Source: JAYWDA01 sp043747555
GTDB taxonomy: Bacteria; Bdellovibrionota; Bdellovibrionia; Bdellovibrionales; Bdellovibrionaceae
Direction of reading: 5' to 3'
DNA length: 62,268 nucleotides
NCBI GenBank assembly: GCA_043747555.1
Contig: JAYTOY010000063.1
Coordinates: 1-62,268 of the forward strand
Numbering within the stretch: position 1 is the first letter of the stretch; each line of letters opens with the position of its first letter. Below the pieces are notes generated by a model, which was not told where the DNA came from, did not search any database, and saw only the letters and a program-made list of their open reading frames with translations. Position numbers and translations under genes: made by a program. This document shows, in pieces, positions 9,099 to 18,795 of this stretch.

Positions 9099-9852
9099 TG
9101 TCTTTTCTCCTAAACGCAGCGATACCGATCAATAGAAAAATGGCGATCCAAGGCACGTAATGCAAAACCAGCTGCCCTACCTCTTCGGCGGCAATGCCCT
9201 TTTCAAGGAAAAAATAATTTTTCCAATTGAACCGGTAGAAGTTAGGAATGCCCCACTTGGCCACCTCAGAAGCAGCTTTAAAAAATGAATCTTGGCTCCT
9301 TTTTGCAAAAAAAATCATATCTTCAAGCCAGCTACCACAGAGGAAAATAACCACGCCAACAAGCACAGCGAGGACGGGCCTAAGGACGACACTGAACATA
9401 AATACTAACGCTAAAACGACTAAGGCTTCTAGCCAAATGCTGAGGATAATCTGAGCCATATGACTGGCTAGATCCCAGCGATTCAAAAGTGCCAACAACG
9501 CCCAAGGTAAAGAGAGGTTTAAAAGCGAAATTAAAAGAACAATGCCACTGAATTTCCCAAGTAAAAATTCAGTGCGGGAAATGGGTCTTGAAAGCATCAG
9601 CAAGCAAGTTTGCTTTTCGATCTCGCGACTGAGCATAAAAGAACCTATGAATAAGGCCAGGCCCAATGAAGAAACTTGCACAGCTGTAAGGCCAATATCA
9701 GCAAGTATTTTTTGAGATTCATCGAAAGAAAGTTGCCCTAATAAAACGCTGAGTCCTATGAGGAACACAGCCACAAAAACAATCACAAGGAAAAATTTTT
9801 CACGAATCAATTCTCGAAAGGTTGTCAGAGCGATGACTTTAATTTTTCTCAT
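9091..9852 (-). CDS. ABC-2 type transporter permease
   Basis: 253 aa with six hydrophobic segments and the ABC-2/NosY-like pattern: a basic N-terminus (FRELIREKFF), a first helix, then the amphipathic MLSREIEKQTCLLMLSRP segment that contacts the ATPase. Together with the adjacent ATPase it forms an export-type ABC system. The substrate is unknown. The gene overlaps the ATPase gene (ATGA) and pilD (eight bases). Confidence 0.88.
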   Translation of the reverse strand: MRKIKVIALTTFRELIREKFFLVIVFVAVFLIGLSVLLGQLSFDESQKILADIGLTAVQVSSLGLALFIGSFMLSREIEKQTCLLMLSRPISRTEFLLGKFSGIVLLISLLNLSLPWALLALLNRWDLASHMAQIILSIWLEALVVLALVFMFSVVLRPVLAVLVGVVIFLCGSWLEDMIFFAKRSQDSFFKAASEVAKWGIPNFYRFNWKNYFFLEKGIAAEEVGQLVLHYVPWIAIFLLIGIAAFRRKDIV

Positions 9853-10598
9853 GCGAGGTCTCGGACTTTGGCGGCCTTAAATGCCACTTCCAGTGAAGTG
9901 TATTCAGCCATAAATTTTTGCAAAAGACCGTCGTAAATAATTTTCCCTGAATTAATCACAACCAAATGCTGACAGAGCTCTTCCATATCTTGCAAAAGGT
10001 GACTGCTAAAGAAAATATTGACGCCCTTTTTTTGCTGTTCTCTGAGGATATCCTTTACCATCAGCCGACCGTCAGGATCGAGGCCTGACATCGGTTCATC
10101 CAAAATTAATAAATCCGGCTCATTTAAAATGGCCTGTGCTAATCCAGCGCGCTGTAACATACCCTTGGAAAATTGCCTGAGCTTCTTATCTCGGGCGTCA
10201 AATAGATCGACTTTTTTAAGAGCAAAATGTGCTTTTTCGATAAAGTTTTTGGCGTCCCCATCATGGCAAAGATTCCAGTGCAGACGTAAAAACTCCATGC
10301 CGGTTAAAAATTCATACAAGTAAGGCCGTTCAGGCAGATAACCGATTCGCGCTTTCATATCGCGGTCCAATTTGCGGCCCTTTAAGAGTATTTGACCTTG
10401 ATCCGGTCGAATAAATTCAAAGATGCATTTGATAGTTGTGGTTTTTCCTGACCCATTATTGCCAACAAATCCCGATGTTGAACCTTCAGGTAAACTGAAT
10501 GAAACGTGCTGCAAAACTTGCTTTCGCTTTTCAAAAAGATTTCCGTCGAAGGATTTACAGAGATCTTTTATTTCAAGCAGCGCTGTCTGAGAAGTCAT
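9849..10598 (-). CDS. ABC transporter ATP-binding protein (ABC-2 partner)
   Basis: 249 aa, one nucleotide-binding domain. Walker A GNNGSGKT is at residues 45-52, the signature is FSKGM rather than LSGGQ (as is usual in the CcmA/NatA/NosF group), Walker B is LLILDEP followed by MSGLD, and the switch His is in SSHLL. It pairs with the ABC-2 permease encoded immediately downstream. Its ATG overlaps the stop of the PhnD-like gene. Confidence 0.9.
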   Translation of the reverse strand: MTSQTALLEIKDLCKSFDGNLFEKRKQVLQHVSFSLPEGSTSGFVGNNGSGKTTTIKCIFEFIRPDQGQILLKGRKLDRDMKARIGYLPERPYLYEFLTGMEFLRLHWNLCHDGDAKNFIEKAHFALKKVDLFDARDKKLRQFSKGMLQRAGLAQAILNEPDLLILDEPMSGLDPDGRLMVKDILREQQKKGVNIFFSSHLLQDMEELCQHLVVINSGKIIYDGLLQKFMAEYTSLEVAFKAAKVRDLA

Positions 10599-11488
10599 TT
10601 GATTTGTGCCTCTGTCGCATTAAGACTTTTCACCATGTCACGGACGGGATCATATTGGCGACTGGTGGCCGGCATTAAATCTTTGGCCCCTAAAACTTCG
10701 GAAAATCGACCCGATTCTTTGTAGTTACTTAGGATATCGATCAAACTAAACATGAGCGTATGTGTCAGCTTTGGGTAGTCGTTATAAAAATCTTGGCGCA
10801 CGCAAAAAGGATCATTAGGAATCGGTTCGCTAACCCATAATACGCGGAAGGCGGATCCTTTTTTTGCAAACTTAGTCCATGCGCCGATCGAGCCTGAGGC
10901 ATCATCGCTGAAGGTCGCTATGGCATCGGTTTCTTTATTTTCAAGCATCGCCACCGACTTAGAGTGATTTCCAGAGTACTGAATTTCTTTGAAATCTTTA
11001 TCAGTCAGATGCTTTTTCCGAATCATCGCTTCTGGATGCAAGTAACCCGAAGCGGAGTTCGTATCGACAAACGTTAATTTATGCGCCTTCAAATCTTCTA
11101 CTTTTTTATATTTTGAGTCTTTTCTAACAAGAATAACAGAGTAATAAAATGGCCCTATGTATACTTTTTTTAATAAAACTTTTGCGCCTGCATCTTTTTC
11201 GGAAATTGCAAAAGTCATTGAAGATAAAAAAGCAAAATCGACTTTTTTGGTCTTCATCGCGTCAGCTAACCCGGCATAGTTCTTTGCGATGTAAATATTC
11301 ACTGGCAGGCTTAATTCTTTTTGTAGAAGCTGCGCAAGATCCACGCCTTGTTTTTTTAAGATTTCGGGATCGCCCCCAGGATTCAGACCAATTGTGATTT
11401 CTCGAGGATTTGATTCCGCGACAGCAGTTATGCTTACAAATAAAAGGGCGATCACTAATTTAAAAAACTGAGACAAGTCTTCCCCCAC
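10595..11488 (-). CDS. PhnD-like periplasmic substrate-binding protein
   Basis: 297 aa. After a signal peptide (about residues 9-25) the protein has the phosphate/phosphite/phosphonate-binding fold: ITIGLNPGGDPE at the start of the mature part, the VDFAFLSSMTF hinge region, FVDTNSASGYLHPE (typical SxSG ligand loop) and a C-terminal basic helix. The start is GTG at 11488; a TTG four codons later, nearer a purine-rich stretch, is possible. PhnD proteins normally feed PhnE importers, but here the neighbours are ABC-2 exporter subunits, so its partner is uncertain. It follows carB after nine bases. Confidence 0.8.
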   Translation of the reverse strand: MGEDLSQFFKLVIALLFVSITAVAESNPREITIGLNPGGDPEILKKQGVDLAQLLQKELSLPVNIYIAKNYAGLADAMKTKKVDFAFLSSMTFAISEKDAGAKVLLKKVYIGPFYYSVILVRKDSKYKKVEDLKAHKLTFVDTNSASGYLHPEAMIRKKHLTDKDFKEIQYSGNHSKSVAMLENKETDAIATFSDDASGSIGAWTKFAKKGSAFRVLWVSEPIPNDPFCVRQDFYNDYPKLTHTLMFSLIDILSNYKESGRFSEVLGAKDLMPATSRQYDPVRDMVKSLNATEAQIK

Positions 11489-11497
11489 TGCCGATTC

Positions 11498-14400
11498 TTA
11501 ATTCTGAATTGGCGGAAGAGCTCGTACCTCGATGGATTTAGAACGAGCTCGCTTCAACGCTAGCACAAACGCTTCGGCGGCGTCACTTTCTGTTAAACAC
11601 GGAATACTGTAGTCTGTGCAAGCTCGACGAATGTCGAAGCTAGCTTCGATAGACCTTCGTCCAGTGGTTGTATTGATCACAAAAGCCACTTCACCAGAAC
11701 GAATGCGATCTACACAGTGCGGCCGGCCTTCATGCACTTTCCTTAATGATAAACAATTAAGCCCACGACTTTCTAAAAACTGAGCCGTACCCGCTGTGGC
11801 AGATAAAGAATACCCCAAATCCATCAGCTGGCGCGCCAAAAGCTGAATATCTTCTTTGTCTTTATCTCGTAAAGATAAAAAGACTTCGCCCTTTTCAGGA
11901 AGTTTGATTGAACTTGAAATAAAGGCTTTCATCAAAGCTTCGGAATAATCCTGACCCCGGCCCATACTTTCCCCAGTGGACTTCATTTCCGGCCCTAAAA
12001 TAGAATCTGCTTCAGAGAATTTTTTAAACGGAAAAACAACGCCCTTAACGGAAACAGTCGGGCTTTTTCGCCAGTTCCAAGCTTTCAAATTAAGATCTTT
12101 GGCTTTAACTCCCAACATGGCTTTGGCGCCGAGGTCGATCAACGGAATACTGGTGGCTTTTGCAATAAATGGAACTGAACGCGAGCTTCGTGGGTTCGCT
12201 TCAAGCATATAAACTTCGTCATTTTTGATCGCTAATTGTAAATTTAAATGGCCGATGACTTTCATGCGATCGGCAAGCTCGCGACTCATTTGTTCAATAC
12301 GCTCGCAAGTTGATTCTTTCAATCTTTGGGGTGGAAGCACTCCCATACTATCGCCCGAATGAACACCGGCGGCTTCAATATGCTCGATCACACCGCCGAT
12401 TAAATTCCAATCATCACCTCGGACTAAATCAACATCAACTTCCAATGCACCTTCTAGAAATTGATCCATCAAACAGGGTTTTTCATGAGTGAAAAATTCG
12501 TGGTATCGATCGAAGTAAGATTTCAGCTCTTCTGAATTTTCAACCACTTCCATCCGGCGGCCGCCCAAAACATAGCTGGGTCTTAAGATCATTGGGAACC
12601 CTAAAAGAGCTTCGCCTTTAAGAGCTTCTTTAAAAGTTCCCGCCATTGTCGATTGAGGAATTTTAAAATCAAGCTCTTGGCAAATTTTAGTGAATTGAGC
12701 GCGATCTTCTGCGAGGTCAATCGACTCTAAAGTTGAGCCTAAAAGTTTATATCCCGCTTTCACCAAAGACGGTGCCAAGGAAATGGGCGTTTGACCACCC
12801 AACTGAGAAACAAAACCTGCAGGTTCTATAAAACGAAATATTTCAATCAAACTTTCCGACGTGAGCGGCTCAAAAAATAAAATATCCGAGGTGTCATAAT
12901 CCGTCGAAACAGTTTCAGGATTTGAATTGATCATCGCGACTTTTTTGCCGGATTTTTGAAACGCCTTAACGCCTCGAACGCAACTGTAATCAAATTCAAT
13001 ACCTTGGCCGATGCGATTCGGACCACTTCCGATAATAGCGACGCTGTTTTTAAAATCAGGAAGGGGTGTTGATTCCAACCAGTAAGAAGAATAAAAATAC
13101 GGTGTTGCCGATGCGAATTCGCCAGCACAAGTATCCACTTGCGCGTAGCCCGGGAAAATTTTAGCTCGCTCCCGCTGCAGGCGAATACTTTCTTCATTCA
13201 TTGTGGCAGACGCACTGAGAAGTCTTGCAAGCCTTGCATCTGAGAAGCCTTTGCGCTTGCCTTGGCGTAAGGCATCGATGGGATCTTGTTGATACAGATC
13301 GACAAATTGTTTTTCAAACTGAATGAGGCCTTCGATTTGCTCTAGAAACCAAGGTGTAATTCCTGTCAGCTCATTAATTTCAGCGACGGTTTTACCTAAT
13401 CGGAAAGCTTGAAAAATATGCCAGATCCGCTGACTGTTGGGATAAGAAACCCGGTCGATCGCAAAATTAACTTCAGGAATGGCTTCGGGGTGCATTTCCA
13501 AAGACGCCAAAGCTTTCATCAAAGATTCTTGAAAAGTTCGACCAATGCCCATGACTTCGCCCACACTTTTCATTTGTGTGGTTAGTAAGTCTTTAGCTCC
13601 CAGGAATTTTTCAAAGGCAAATCTTGGAATTTTTGTAACAACGTAATCGAGTGCGGGCTCATAGCAAGAGGGTGTCGTTTTAGTGATGTCATTTTGAATT
13701 TCATCCAGCGTGTAACCGACAGCCAGCAAAGCTGCGATCTTTGCTATGGGGAAACCCGTTGCCTTGCTAGCCAGGGCTGATGAGCGGCTGACCCTAGGAT
13801 TCATTTCGATCACAACACGTTCGTTGGTGACCGGATGAGTGGCAAACTGAATATTTGCGCCTCCGGTTTCAACCCCGACTTCATTTAAAATTTTACAAGC
13901 TTCATCGCGCATGGCTTGGTATTCACAATCCGGCAAAGTCAGATGAGGTGCGACTGTGATGCTGTCACCCGTGTGCACACCGCAAGGGTCAAAGTTTTCA
14001 ATAGAGCAAACAACCACAAAAGTTCCGGCCTTATCACGCATCACTTCAAGTTCGAATTCTTTCCAACCTAAAATACTGGCTTCCACCAAAACTTCTGATG
14101 TCGGACTTTCGTGCAATGCCTGAACGAGCATACTTTTATAGTCATCCGGAGTGTAGGCAATACCGCCTCCACCGCCACCTAGCGTGTAATTCGGGCGAAG
14201 GATCAGGGGATAACCTAATTCATCACCGGCTTTAAGGCCGTCTTCGAAATTTCTAATTAAAAAACTGGCAGGATATTTTGCTCCGACTTTATCTAAAATT
14301 CCGCGAAAGGTTTCGCGGTCTTCTGCTGCGCGAATCACAGTTGGTGTAGCCCCAAGAAGTCGAACGTTATACTTTTCTAAAATTCCATCGCCATGCAATT

Positions 14401-14701
14401 GCAATGCTAAATTTAAGGCTGTTTGTCCACCTAAAGTCGGAATAACAGAATCAGGCCGTTCTTGTTCAATGATTTTTTCTAAAAATTCAACCTTTAAAGG
14501 CTCAACGTAAACACGAGTTGCAATATCAGGATCCGTCATAATTGTGGCGGGATTTGAATTCACTAGAATAACTTCAAGCCCCTCTTTCATCAAGGCCTTA
14601 CAGGCCTGAGTGCCCGAATAATCGAATTCACAAGCTTGGCCGATCACAATCGGACCACTACCAATAATTAAAACTTTCTTAACATCCTGACGGCGAGGCA
14701 T
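11498..14701 (-). CDS. carB: Carbamoyl-phosphate synthase large chain
   Basis: 1067 aa, full length. It makes carbamoyl phosphate from bicarbonate, ATP and ammonia supplied by CarA, feeding pyrimidine and arginine synthesis. Two homologous ATP-grasp halves are visible, beginning KVLIIGSGPIVIGQ and SVAIIGSGPNRIGQ, each with glycine-rich ATP loops (TLGGGGGG and VLGGRRME). The last 130 residues form the MGS-like allosteric domain. AGGGGG sits just before the ATG. It is separated from carA only by an unknown 216-aa gene. Confidence 0.97.
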   Translation of the reverse strand: MPRRQDVKKVLIIGSGPIVIGQACEFDYSGTQACKALMKEGLEVILVNSNPATIMTDPDIATRVYVEPLKVEFLEKIIEQERPDSVIPTLGGQTALNLALQLHGDGILEKYNVRLLGATPTVIRAAEDRETFRGILDKVGAKYPASFLIRNFEDGLKAGDELGYPLILRPNYTLGGGGGGIAYTPDDYKSMLVQALHESPTSEVLVEASILGWKEFELEVMRDKAGTFVVVCSIENFDPCGVHTGDSITVAPHLTLPDCEYQAMRDEACKILNEVGVETGGANIQFATHPVTNERVVIEMNPRVSRSSALASKATGFPIAKIAALLAVGYTLDEIQNDITKTTPSCYEPALDYVVTKIPRFAFEKFLGAKDLLTTQMKSVGEVMGIGRTFQESLMKALASLEMHPEAIPEVNFAIDRVSYPNSQRIWHIFQAFRLGKTVAEINELTGITPWFLEQIEGLIQFEKQFVDLYQQDPIDALRQGKRKGFSDARLARLLSASATMNEESIRLQRERAKIFPGYAQVDTCAGEFASATPYFYSSYWLESTPLPDFKNSVAIIGSGPNRIGQGIEFDYSCVRGVKAFQKSGKKVAMINSNPETVSTDYDTSDILFFEPLTSESLIEIFRFIEPAGFVSQLGGQTPISLAPSLVKAGYKLLGSTLESIDLAEDRAQFTKICQELDFKIPQSTMAGTFKEALKGEALLGFPMILRPSYVLGGRRMEVVENSEELKSYFDRYHEFFTHEKPCLMDQFLEGALEVDVDLVRGDDWNLIGGVIEHIEAAGVHSGDSMGVLPPQRLKESTCERIEQMSRELADRMKVIGHLNLQLAIKNDEVYMLEANPRSSRSVPFIAKATSIPLIDLGAKAMLGVKAKDLNLKAWNWRKSPTVSVKGVVFPFKKFSEADSILGPEMKSTGESMGRGQDYSEALMKAFISSSIKLPEKGEVFLSLRDKDKEDIQLLARQLMDLGYSLSATAGTAQFLESRGLNCLSLRKVHEGRPHCVDRIRSGEVAFVINTTTGRRSIEASFDIRRACTDYSIPCLTESDAAEAFVLALKRARSKSIEVRALPPIQN

Positions 14702-14720
14702 AGTCCCCCTGAAAATCCTG

Positions 14721-15371
14721 TTAGCGCGATAATACTTTACTGTCGTTTGAGTAAATCATATCGGGCTGAAGGTGTTTGTACTGCTCAAATTTATAACGCA
14801 TTTTTATTAACTTTAGCATCAGATGATCCGGATTTTTGTCGGGATCTTTAGCATGGGCCTTAATTTCAGAAGTGATGTAAGACGAAGCGCTTTGTGGATG
14901 GAAGCACATCCCGCGAGTAAACACATAGGTCTCACCCAGTGGAATCAGCCGCGCTTCGAAATATTCATCCACTTCAAATCCATAAATCCAGGGAGATTTT
15001 TTAACAATCAGCTTTTGTCCTTTTAATAAATCTTTGATATGGACGTCTTCGTCTTTAATTTTAATAAATTGAAAAAGGGAATGAATGTTTTGCTTCAAAG
15101 ATTCTAAAAGATGTCTTTCCTGTTCAGAAAAACGCAGTTCCCTAGCCATAAAACAGGAATTCAAGGGCGTCTGCCCATAACCACTTAAGGGGCGCGTAAA
15201 AAAGTACCAATCATAAAACTGAGCCATACGCATTTCAAATTGCCCGGAACTGTCTTCGGATAAGGCGACATTGCCAAAAAATTCTTTCTTAGCTTGCGCC
15301 AGCTCATCTTTCATATTCTCGCCGGCAAAGCACTGAAGGATTTTTTCCATCAGTTTTTCAAATTCATTCAC
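14721..15371 (-). CDS. Hypothetical protein between carA and carB, 216 aa
   Basis: Not recognised. It is soluble, helical at both ends and has aromatic-rich motifs YDWYFFTRPLSGYG and PLNSCF in the middle, followed by a beta segment (EARLIPLGETYVFTRG). No catalytic triad or metal site is obvious. Its ATG overlaps the carA stop (ATGA) and carB begins 19 bp after it, so it must be co-expressed with both carbamoyl-phosphate synthase subunits. Whether it acts on them is unknown. Confidence 0.7.
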   Translation of the reverse strand: MNEFEKLMEKILQCFAGENMKDELAQAKKEFFGNVALSEDSSGQFEMRMAQFYDWYFFTRPLSGYGQTPLNSCFMARELRFSEQERHLLESLKQNIHSLFQFIKIKDEDVHIKDLLKGQKLIVKKSPWIYGFEVDEYFEARLIPLGETYVFTRGMCFHPQSASSYITSEIKAHAKDPDKNPDHLMLKLIKMRYKFEQYKHLQPDMIYSNDSKVLSR

Positions 15372-16447
15372 AACAGGACCCTCTCGAGAAAAAATTTGAA
15401 AAGGTCACGGCCCTCATGGGGACCTGGGCAACTTTCTGGATGATACTGGATTCCTAAACATTTTCTTTTTTCGCTGAAAAGCCCCGCGACGGTTTGATCG
15501 TTTAAATTAACCTGCGTAACTTTGACATCCGCGGGCAAAGTTTTTTCGTCGACCGCGTAACCGTGATTTTGGCTGCTCATATAGATTCGATTTAGAAGAC
15601 TGTCTTTGATCGGGTGATTAGAACCCCGATGACCAAACTTTAACTTGTAAGTCTTTGCGCCCAGAGCAAGACCCAAAATCTGGTGACCCATACAAATCCC
15701 AAAGATAGGAGTTTTTCCCAAAAGCTTTTGCACGGTTTCGACAGCGACTTGGACATCGCCCGGATCACCAGGGCCGTTCGTCAGCATCACTCCTTGAGCT
15801 TTGTAAGCCATCACGTCTTCCGCCGAAGCCCTGGAGTTAAAAATTTTTATTTCAGAACAAAAATGGGATAGCTCCCGAAGAATATTTTCTTTGCTGCCAA
15901 AGTCGATGACGGCCATTTTTGGACCGCGCAGATTTTCACCTTTTCGAACTTCAGCCTGCTTGCGAGACACTTGGTAAACCCAGTCTTTATCGATTTTCTT
16001 TTTTTGATCGATCAAAGTTTTTGCACGAGTTTTTGCTTCTTCCACAGATGAACCCACAACGATGGCTCCCCAAGGCGTCCCTTGCCGCAATCTTAAAACT
16101 AATTTGCGCGTATCGATCTCGCTTAAAAGGGGAATTTTTTGTTCCTTTAAACGGTTTTGCCAAGAAATATCTCGGGCCGAGTTTTGGATTTGTACGCAGA
16201 CAAATCCTTCGATCCACAAACGATCAGATTCCCAAACTTTATCGTCGACGCCATAATTTCCCATCATCGGAGCGGTCATCACCACAATTTGACTGAAGTA
16301 GGAGGCATCGGTCGCAATTTCTTCGTAACCGGCATGAGAGGTATTAAAGACGACTTCTCCGGCCCGCTCGGCAGGAGAGGAAAGCTTTCCTGAAAATACT
16401 TCGCCTGTTTCTAGAACAAGATGGCCATGAAACAAAGTTGTCACCAT
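15368..16447 (-). CDS. carA: Carbamoyl-phosphate synthase small chain (glutaminase)
   Basis: 359 aa from the ATG at 16447. This start was chosen over an upstream in-frame codon because it has AGGA close by, overlaps the pyrB stop (ATGGTGA) and gives the normal CarA N-terminus. The N-terminal half is the CPSase small-subunit domain. The class I glutamine amidotransferase has its nucleophile Cys252 in GICMGHQ and the His336/Glu338 pair in YHPES. It supplies ammonia to CarB. Confidence 0.96.
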   Translation of the reverse strand: MVTTLFHGHLVLETGEVFSGKLSSPAERAGEVVFNTSHAGYEEIATDASYFSQIVVMTAPMMGNYGVDDKVWESDRLWIEGFVCVQIQNSARDISWQNRLKEQKIPLLSEIDTRKLVLRLRQGTPWGAIVVGSSVEEAKTRAKTLIDQKKKIDKDWVYQVSRKQAEVRKGENLRGPKMAVIDFGSKENILRELSHFCSEIKIFNSRASAEDVMAYKAQGVMLTNGPGDPGDVQVAVETVQKLLGKTPIFGICMGHQILGLALGAKTYKLKFGHRGSNHPIKDSLLNRIYMSSQNHGYAVDEKTLPADVKVTQVNLNDQTVAGLFSEKRKCLGIQYHPESCPGPHEGRDLFKFFLERVLL

Positions 16448-17334
16448 ATTCCTTCCCGACACATACGTAATAAAGCTTGTCGAACGTAAACTCCGCACCG
16501 GACTTGTTCAAGGATAATTGAGCGGGAATCTGATTTGATTTCAGGAGATAACTCAACTCCCCAGTTCACAGGCCCTGGATGCATAATAAGCGCGTCTTTC
16601 CTAAGGGCTTTGATATTTTTAGAATGAAGGCCCCAATCCGCGTTAAAACCTTCCATGCTTATCTGGGCGCCGTGCCGCTCTTTTTGAGTCCTTAAAGCCA
16701 TCACCGCATCACACCACTCAAGCCCGTCTTCGGCTTTGGTAAACTGGCTTACTTTTAAGTTTTTCGGCAGAAGGCTAGCAGAAGCAAAAATTCGAATCTC
16801 ATACCCTAGATGAGGCGCAAGCTCGAAATGGGATTGCGCCACCCGACTGTGAGCAATGTCCCCAACCATAAAAAGTTTTTTTCCTGCTAAAGTGCCCCAT
16901 TTTTCAAACAGAGTGAAGGCATCCAAAAGAGCTTGTGTCGGATGGCCTTTTATTCCCCAGCCAGCATTGATAACTGGCACTTTGAAAGGGGTCGAAAATT
17001 CAGTCAAACTGTAATCGTCTCCGGCTCGAACGATGAGTACCGCCGGGTCCATCGCACCTAGGTTTAAAAAAGTATCTTCTAAGCTTTCTTCTTTTTCCAA
17101 ACTTGTTGCTGCTTTGCCCTGAATCACAACCGAGTGATAGCCCTCGCGCTGACAGGCCACCTCAAAACTAACTCGCGTTCGAGTGCTGGGCTCAAGGAAC
17201 AATAGAATCGCTGATCCCCGACCCTGAAGTGAAGATGTCTTTTCCTGCTTTAAACTTTTTGCTAAATGAAAAAGGCTAAGGATTTTTTCTTGTTTTAAAT
17301 CTTTAAGATCAAGCAGACCTTTGAGGTGGGACAT
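16441..17334 (-). CDS. pyrB: Aspartate carbamoyltransferase catalytic subunit
   Basis: 297 aa, the length of a simple ATCase catalytic chain. It joins carbamoyl phosphate and aspartate, the committed step of pyrimidine synthesis. The carbamoyl-phosphate loop STRTR is at residues 50-54, the HPTQALLDAFTL motif is in the middle, and HPGPVNWGVE near the end. No pyrI or pyrC is adjacent. It overlaps carA by seven bases, so the first two steps of the pathway are coupled. Confidence 0.95.
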   Translation of the reverse strand: MSHLKGLLDLKDLKQEKILSLFHLAKSLKQEKTSSLQGRGSAILLFLEPSTRTRVSFEVACQREGYHSVVIQGKAATSLEKEESLEDTFLNLGAMDPAVLIVRAGDDYSLTEFSTPFKVPVINAGWGIKGHPTQALLDAFTLFEKWGTLAGKKLFMVGDIAHSRVAQSHFELAPHLGYEIRIFASASLLPKNLKVSQFTKAEDGLEWCDAVMALRTQKERHGAQISMEGFNADWGLHSKNIKALRKDALIMHPGPVNWGVELSPEIKSDSRSIILEQVRCGVYVRQALLRMCREGIW

Positions 17335-17368
17335 TGGCCCTGAGGCTAGCGGAAAATATTGATCTCTG

Positions 17369-18070
17369 TCAATGAACTCGGGTCAAAATTCGTTCCCACC
17401 GCATCGAGGGTAAGCGGTCGCCCGCCCAGAGTTGTTGGCGATCTAAAGATAACCAGATCAAAGAAACTCGGCCAAAAATTTGTCGGGTTGGAACAGTGCC
17501 CCAGTCGCGAGAATCATCGCTGACATCGCGATTGTCTCCGAGCAAAAAGACCTCGCCAGGGGGAACCACAAGGGCCTGAAAAGATTTACTGGGTTTTATA
17601 TTCTCAGGTTTCATTAAAATGACTTGCCATGAAACGGATCCGAATTTTTCTTCAAAGAGGTCAAACAAATCAGGGTTGGGAATATTAGACTTACTTTCAA
17701 TCAGGCTATAGGTGAGTGGAATCCCATTGATGATTAATCGCTTATTTTTAATTTCAATTCGATCGCCAGGCACGCCAATAACCCTTTTGACGTAAGCGAT
17801 CTTTTCTTGGGTGGAATAGTAAAAAGTAACAATATCTCCTCGGGATGGCTCATTTGATGCGCCGTAAGCCACCTGGGAAACAAAAATAAAGTCTCCCGGC
17901 ATCAAAGCGGGCTGCATGGACCCTGAAGGAACTCTGAAAGGAGTTAAAAAATAATGTCGAACTAAACCCGCCGCAAAGGCTGCCAATAAAACAATAATTG
18001 CTAACTCTTTCCAACCTTTTAAAAGTGTCATCGCATAATTTTCATAGGGCGGATCCGATCGGTCAAACAA
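17369..18070 (-). CDS. lepB: Signal peptidase I (third of three tandem paralogues)
   Basis: 233 aa. One N-terminal membrane helix (about 22-41) is followed by the S26 protease domain. The catalytic Ser51 is in PSGSM, the general-base Lys95 in YVKRVIGVPGD, and box E reads GDNRDVSDDSRDWG. It is the most diverged of the three copies. The start is a TTG with an AGGAAG-like site upstream; an ATG 13 codons later lacks a ribosome site. It removes Sec/Tat signal peptides at the outer face of the inner membrane. Confidence 0.93.
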   Translation of the reverse strand: MFDRSDPPYENYAMTLLKGWKELAIIVLLAAFAAGLVRHYFLTPFRVPSGSMQPALMPGDFIFVSQVAYGASNEPSRGDIVTFYYSTQEKIAYVKRVIGVPGDRIEIKNKRLIINGIPLTYSLIESKSNIPNPDLFDLFEEKFGSVSWQVILMKPENIKPSKSFQALVVPPGEVFLLGDNRDVSDDSRDWGTVPTRQIFGRVSLIWLSLDRQQLWAGDRLPSMRWERILTRVH

Positions 18071-18093
18071 TTCTTCTACTTCTTCCTGGGAAC

Positions 18094-18792
18094 TTAATGA
18101 ACTTTATGAAACATTCGCTCTTTCCGCAGAGTTGAAAAATCGCAAATATAAGAAGCTGAAGCTAAAGTATTTTCGCAGCTAAGCCAGATGACCCAAGCAT
18201 GTCCCATAAGATAGTGCTCGGGAACAAAACCCCAGACCCGGCCATCGCTGGATTGATCACGGTTATCACCCATGAAAAAGAAATGTTCTGGGGGAACGTC
18301 GTATGTTGTTTTTTCCTTGGAGTGAGATTCGTTTTCATAAAAACGAATCTGATGAGTTTCACGGCCTGAGTCTTCTTCGAAGTAGTGAAATCCCGCCTCA
18401 TCGCCATCTCGCGGAGGGGATGATTCCGTGATCCAGAGCTGACCATTAACAGTGATACGTCCATTCTCTACTTCGATTTTGTCACCAGGAAGGCCTATTA
18501 ATCTTTTGATGTAGTACACATTCGGGTTTTCTGGATATTTAAAGACAATGACGTCTCCCCTTTGTGGCTGAGTCCAATGAAAAAGCCACTGGTCGCTGAA
18601 GGGAAGGCGCAAGCCCATCGAGGATTTTAAAACAAGGATATGATCATGCACCAAAAGATTGGGCACCATGCTTGCCGAAGGAATAACGAAGGGTTCAAAT
18701 ATCGCCCATCGAACACTCAGAATTAAAAAGATAGGCACTAAAAAACTAAAAAGAGCCTGTCCCCAGGTTGCCTGGAGGCCCCGGGCTTTCAT
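18094..18792 (-). CDS. lepB: Signal peptidase I (second of three tandem paralogues)
   Basis: 232 aa. Membrane helix at about residues 13-29, catalytic Ser41 in PSASM, Lys96 in YIKRLIGLPGD and box E GDNRDQSSDGRVWG, so it should be active. The binding pocket differs from its neighbour copies by PSASM instead of PSGSM. It ends in a C-terminal extension with two cysteines (about 25 residues) shared with the next copy, showing a recent tandem duplication. It starts three bases after the preceding paralogue stops. Confidence 0.93.
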   Translation of the reverse strand: MKARGLQATWGQALFSFLVPIFLILSVRWAIFEPFVIPSASMVPNLLVHDHILVLKSSMGLRLPFSDQWLFHWTQPQRGDVIVFKYPENPNVYYIKRLIGLPGDKIEVENGRITVNGQLWITESSPPRDGDEAGFHYFEEDSGRETHQIRFYENESHSKEKTTYDVPPEHFFFMGDNRDQSSDGRVWGFVPEHYLMGHAWVIWLSCENTLASASYICDFSTLRKERMFHKVH

Positions 18793-18795
18793 AAG

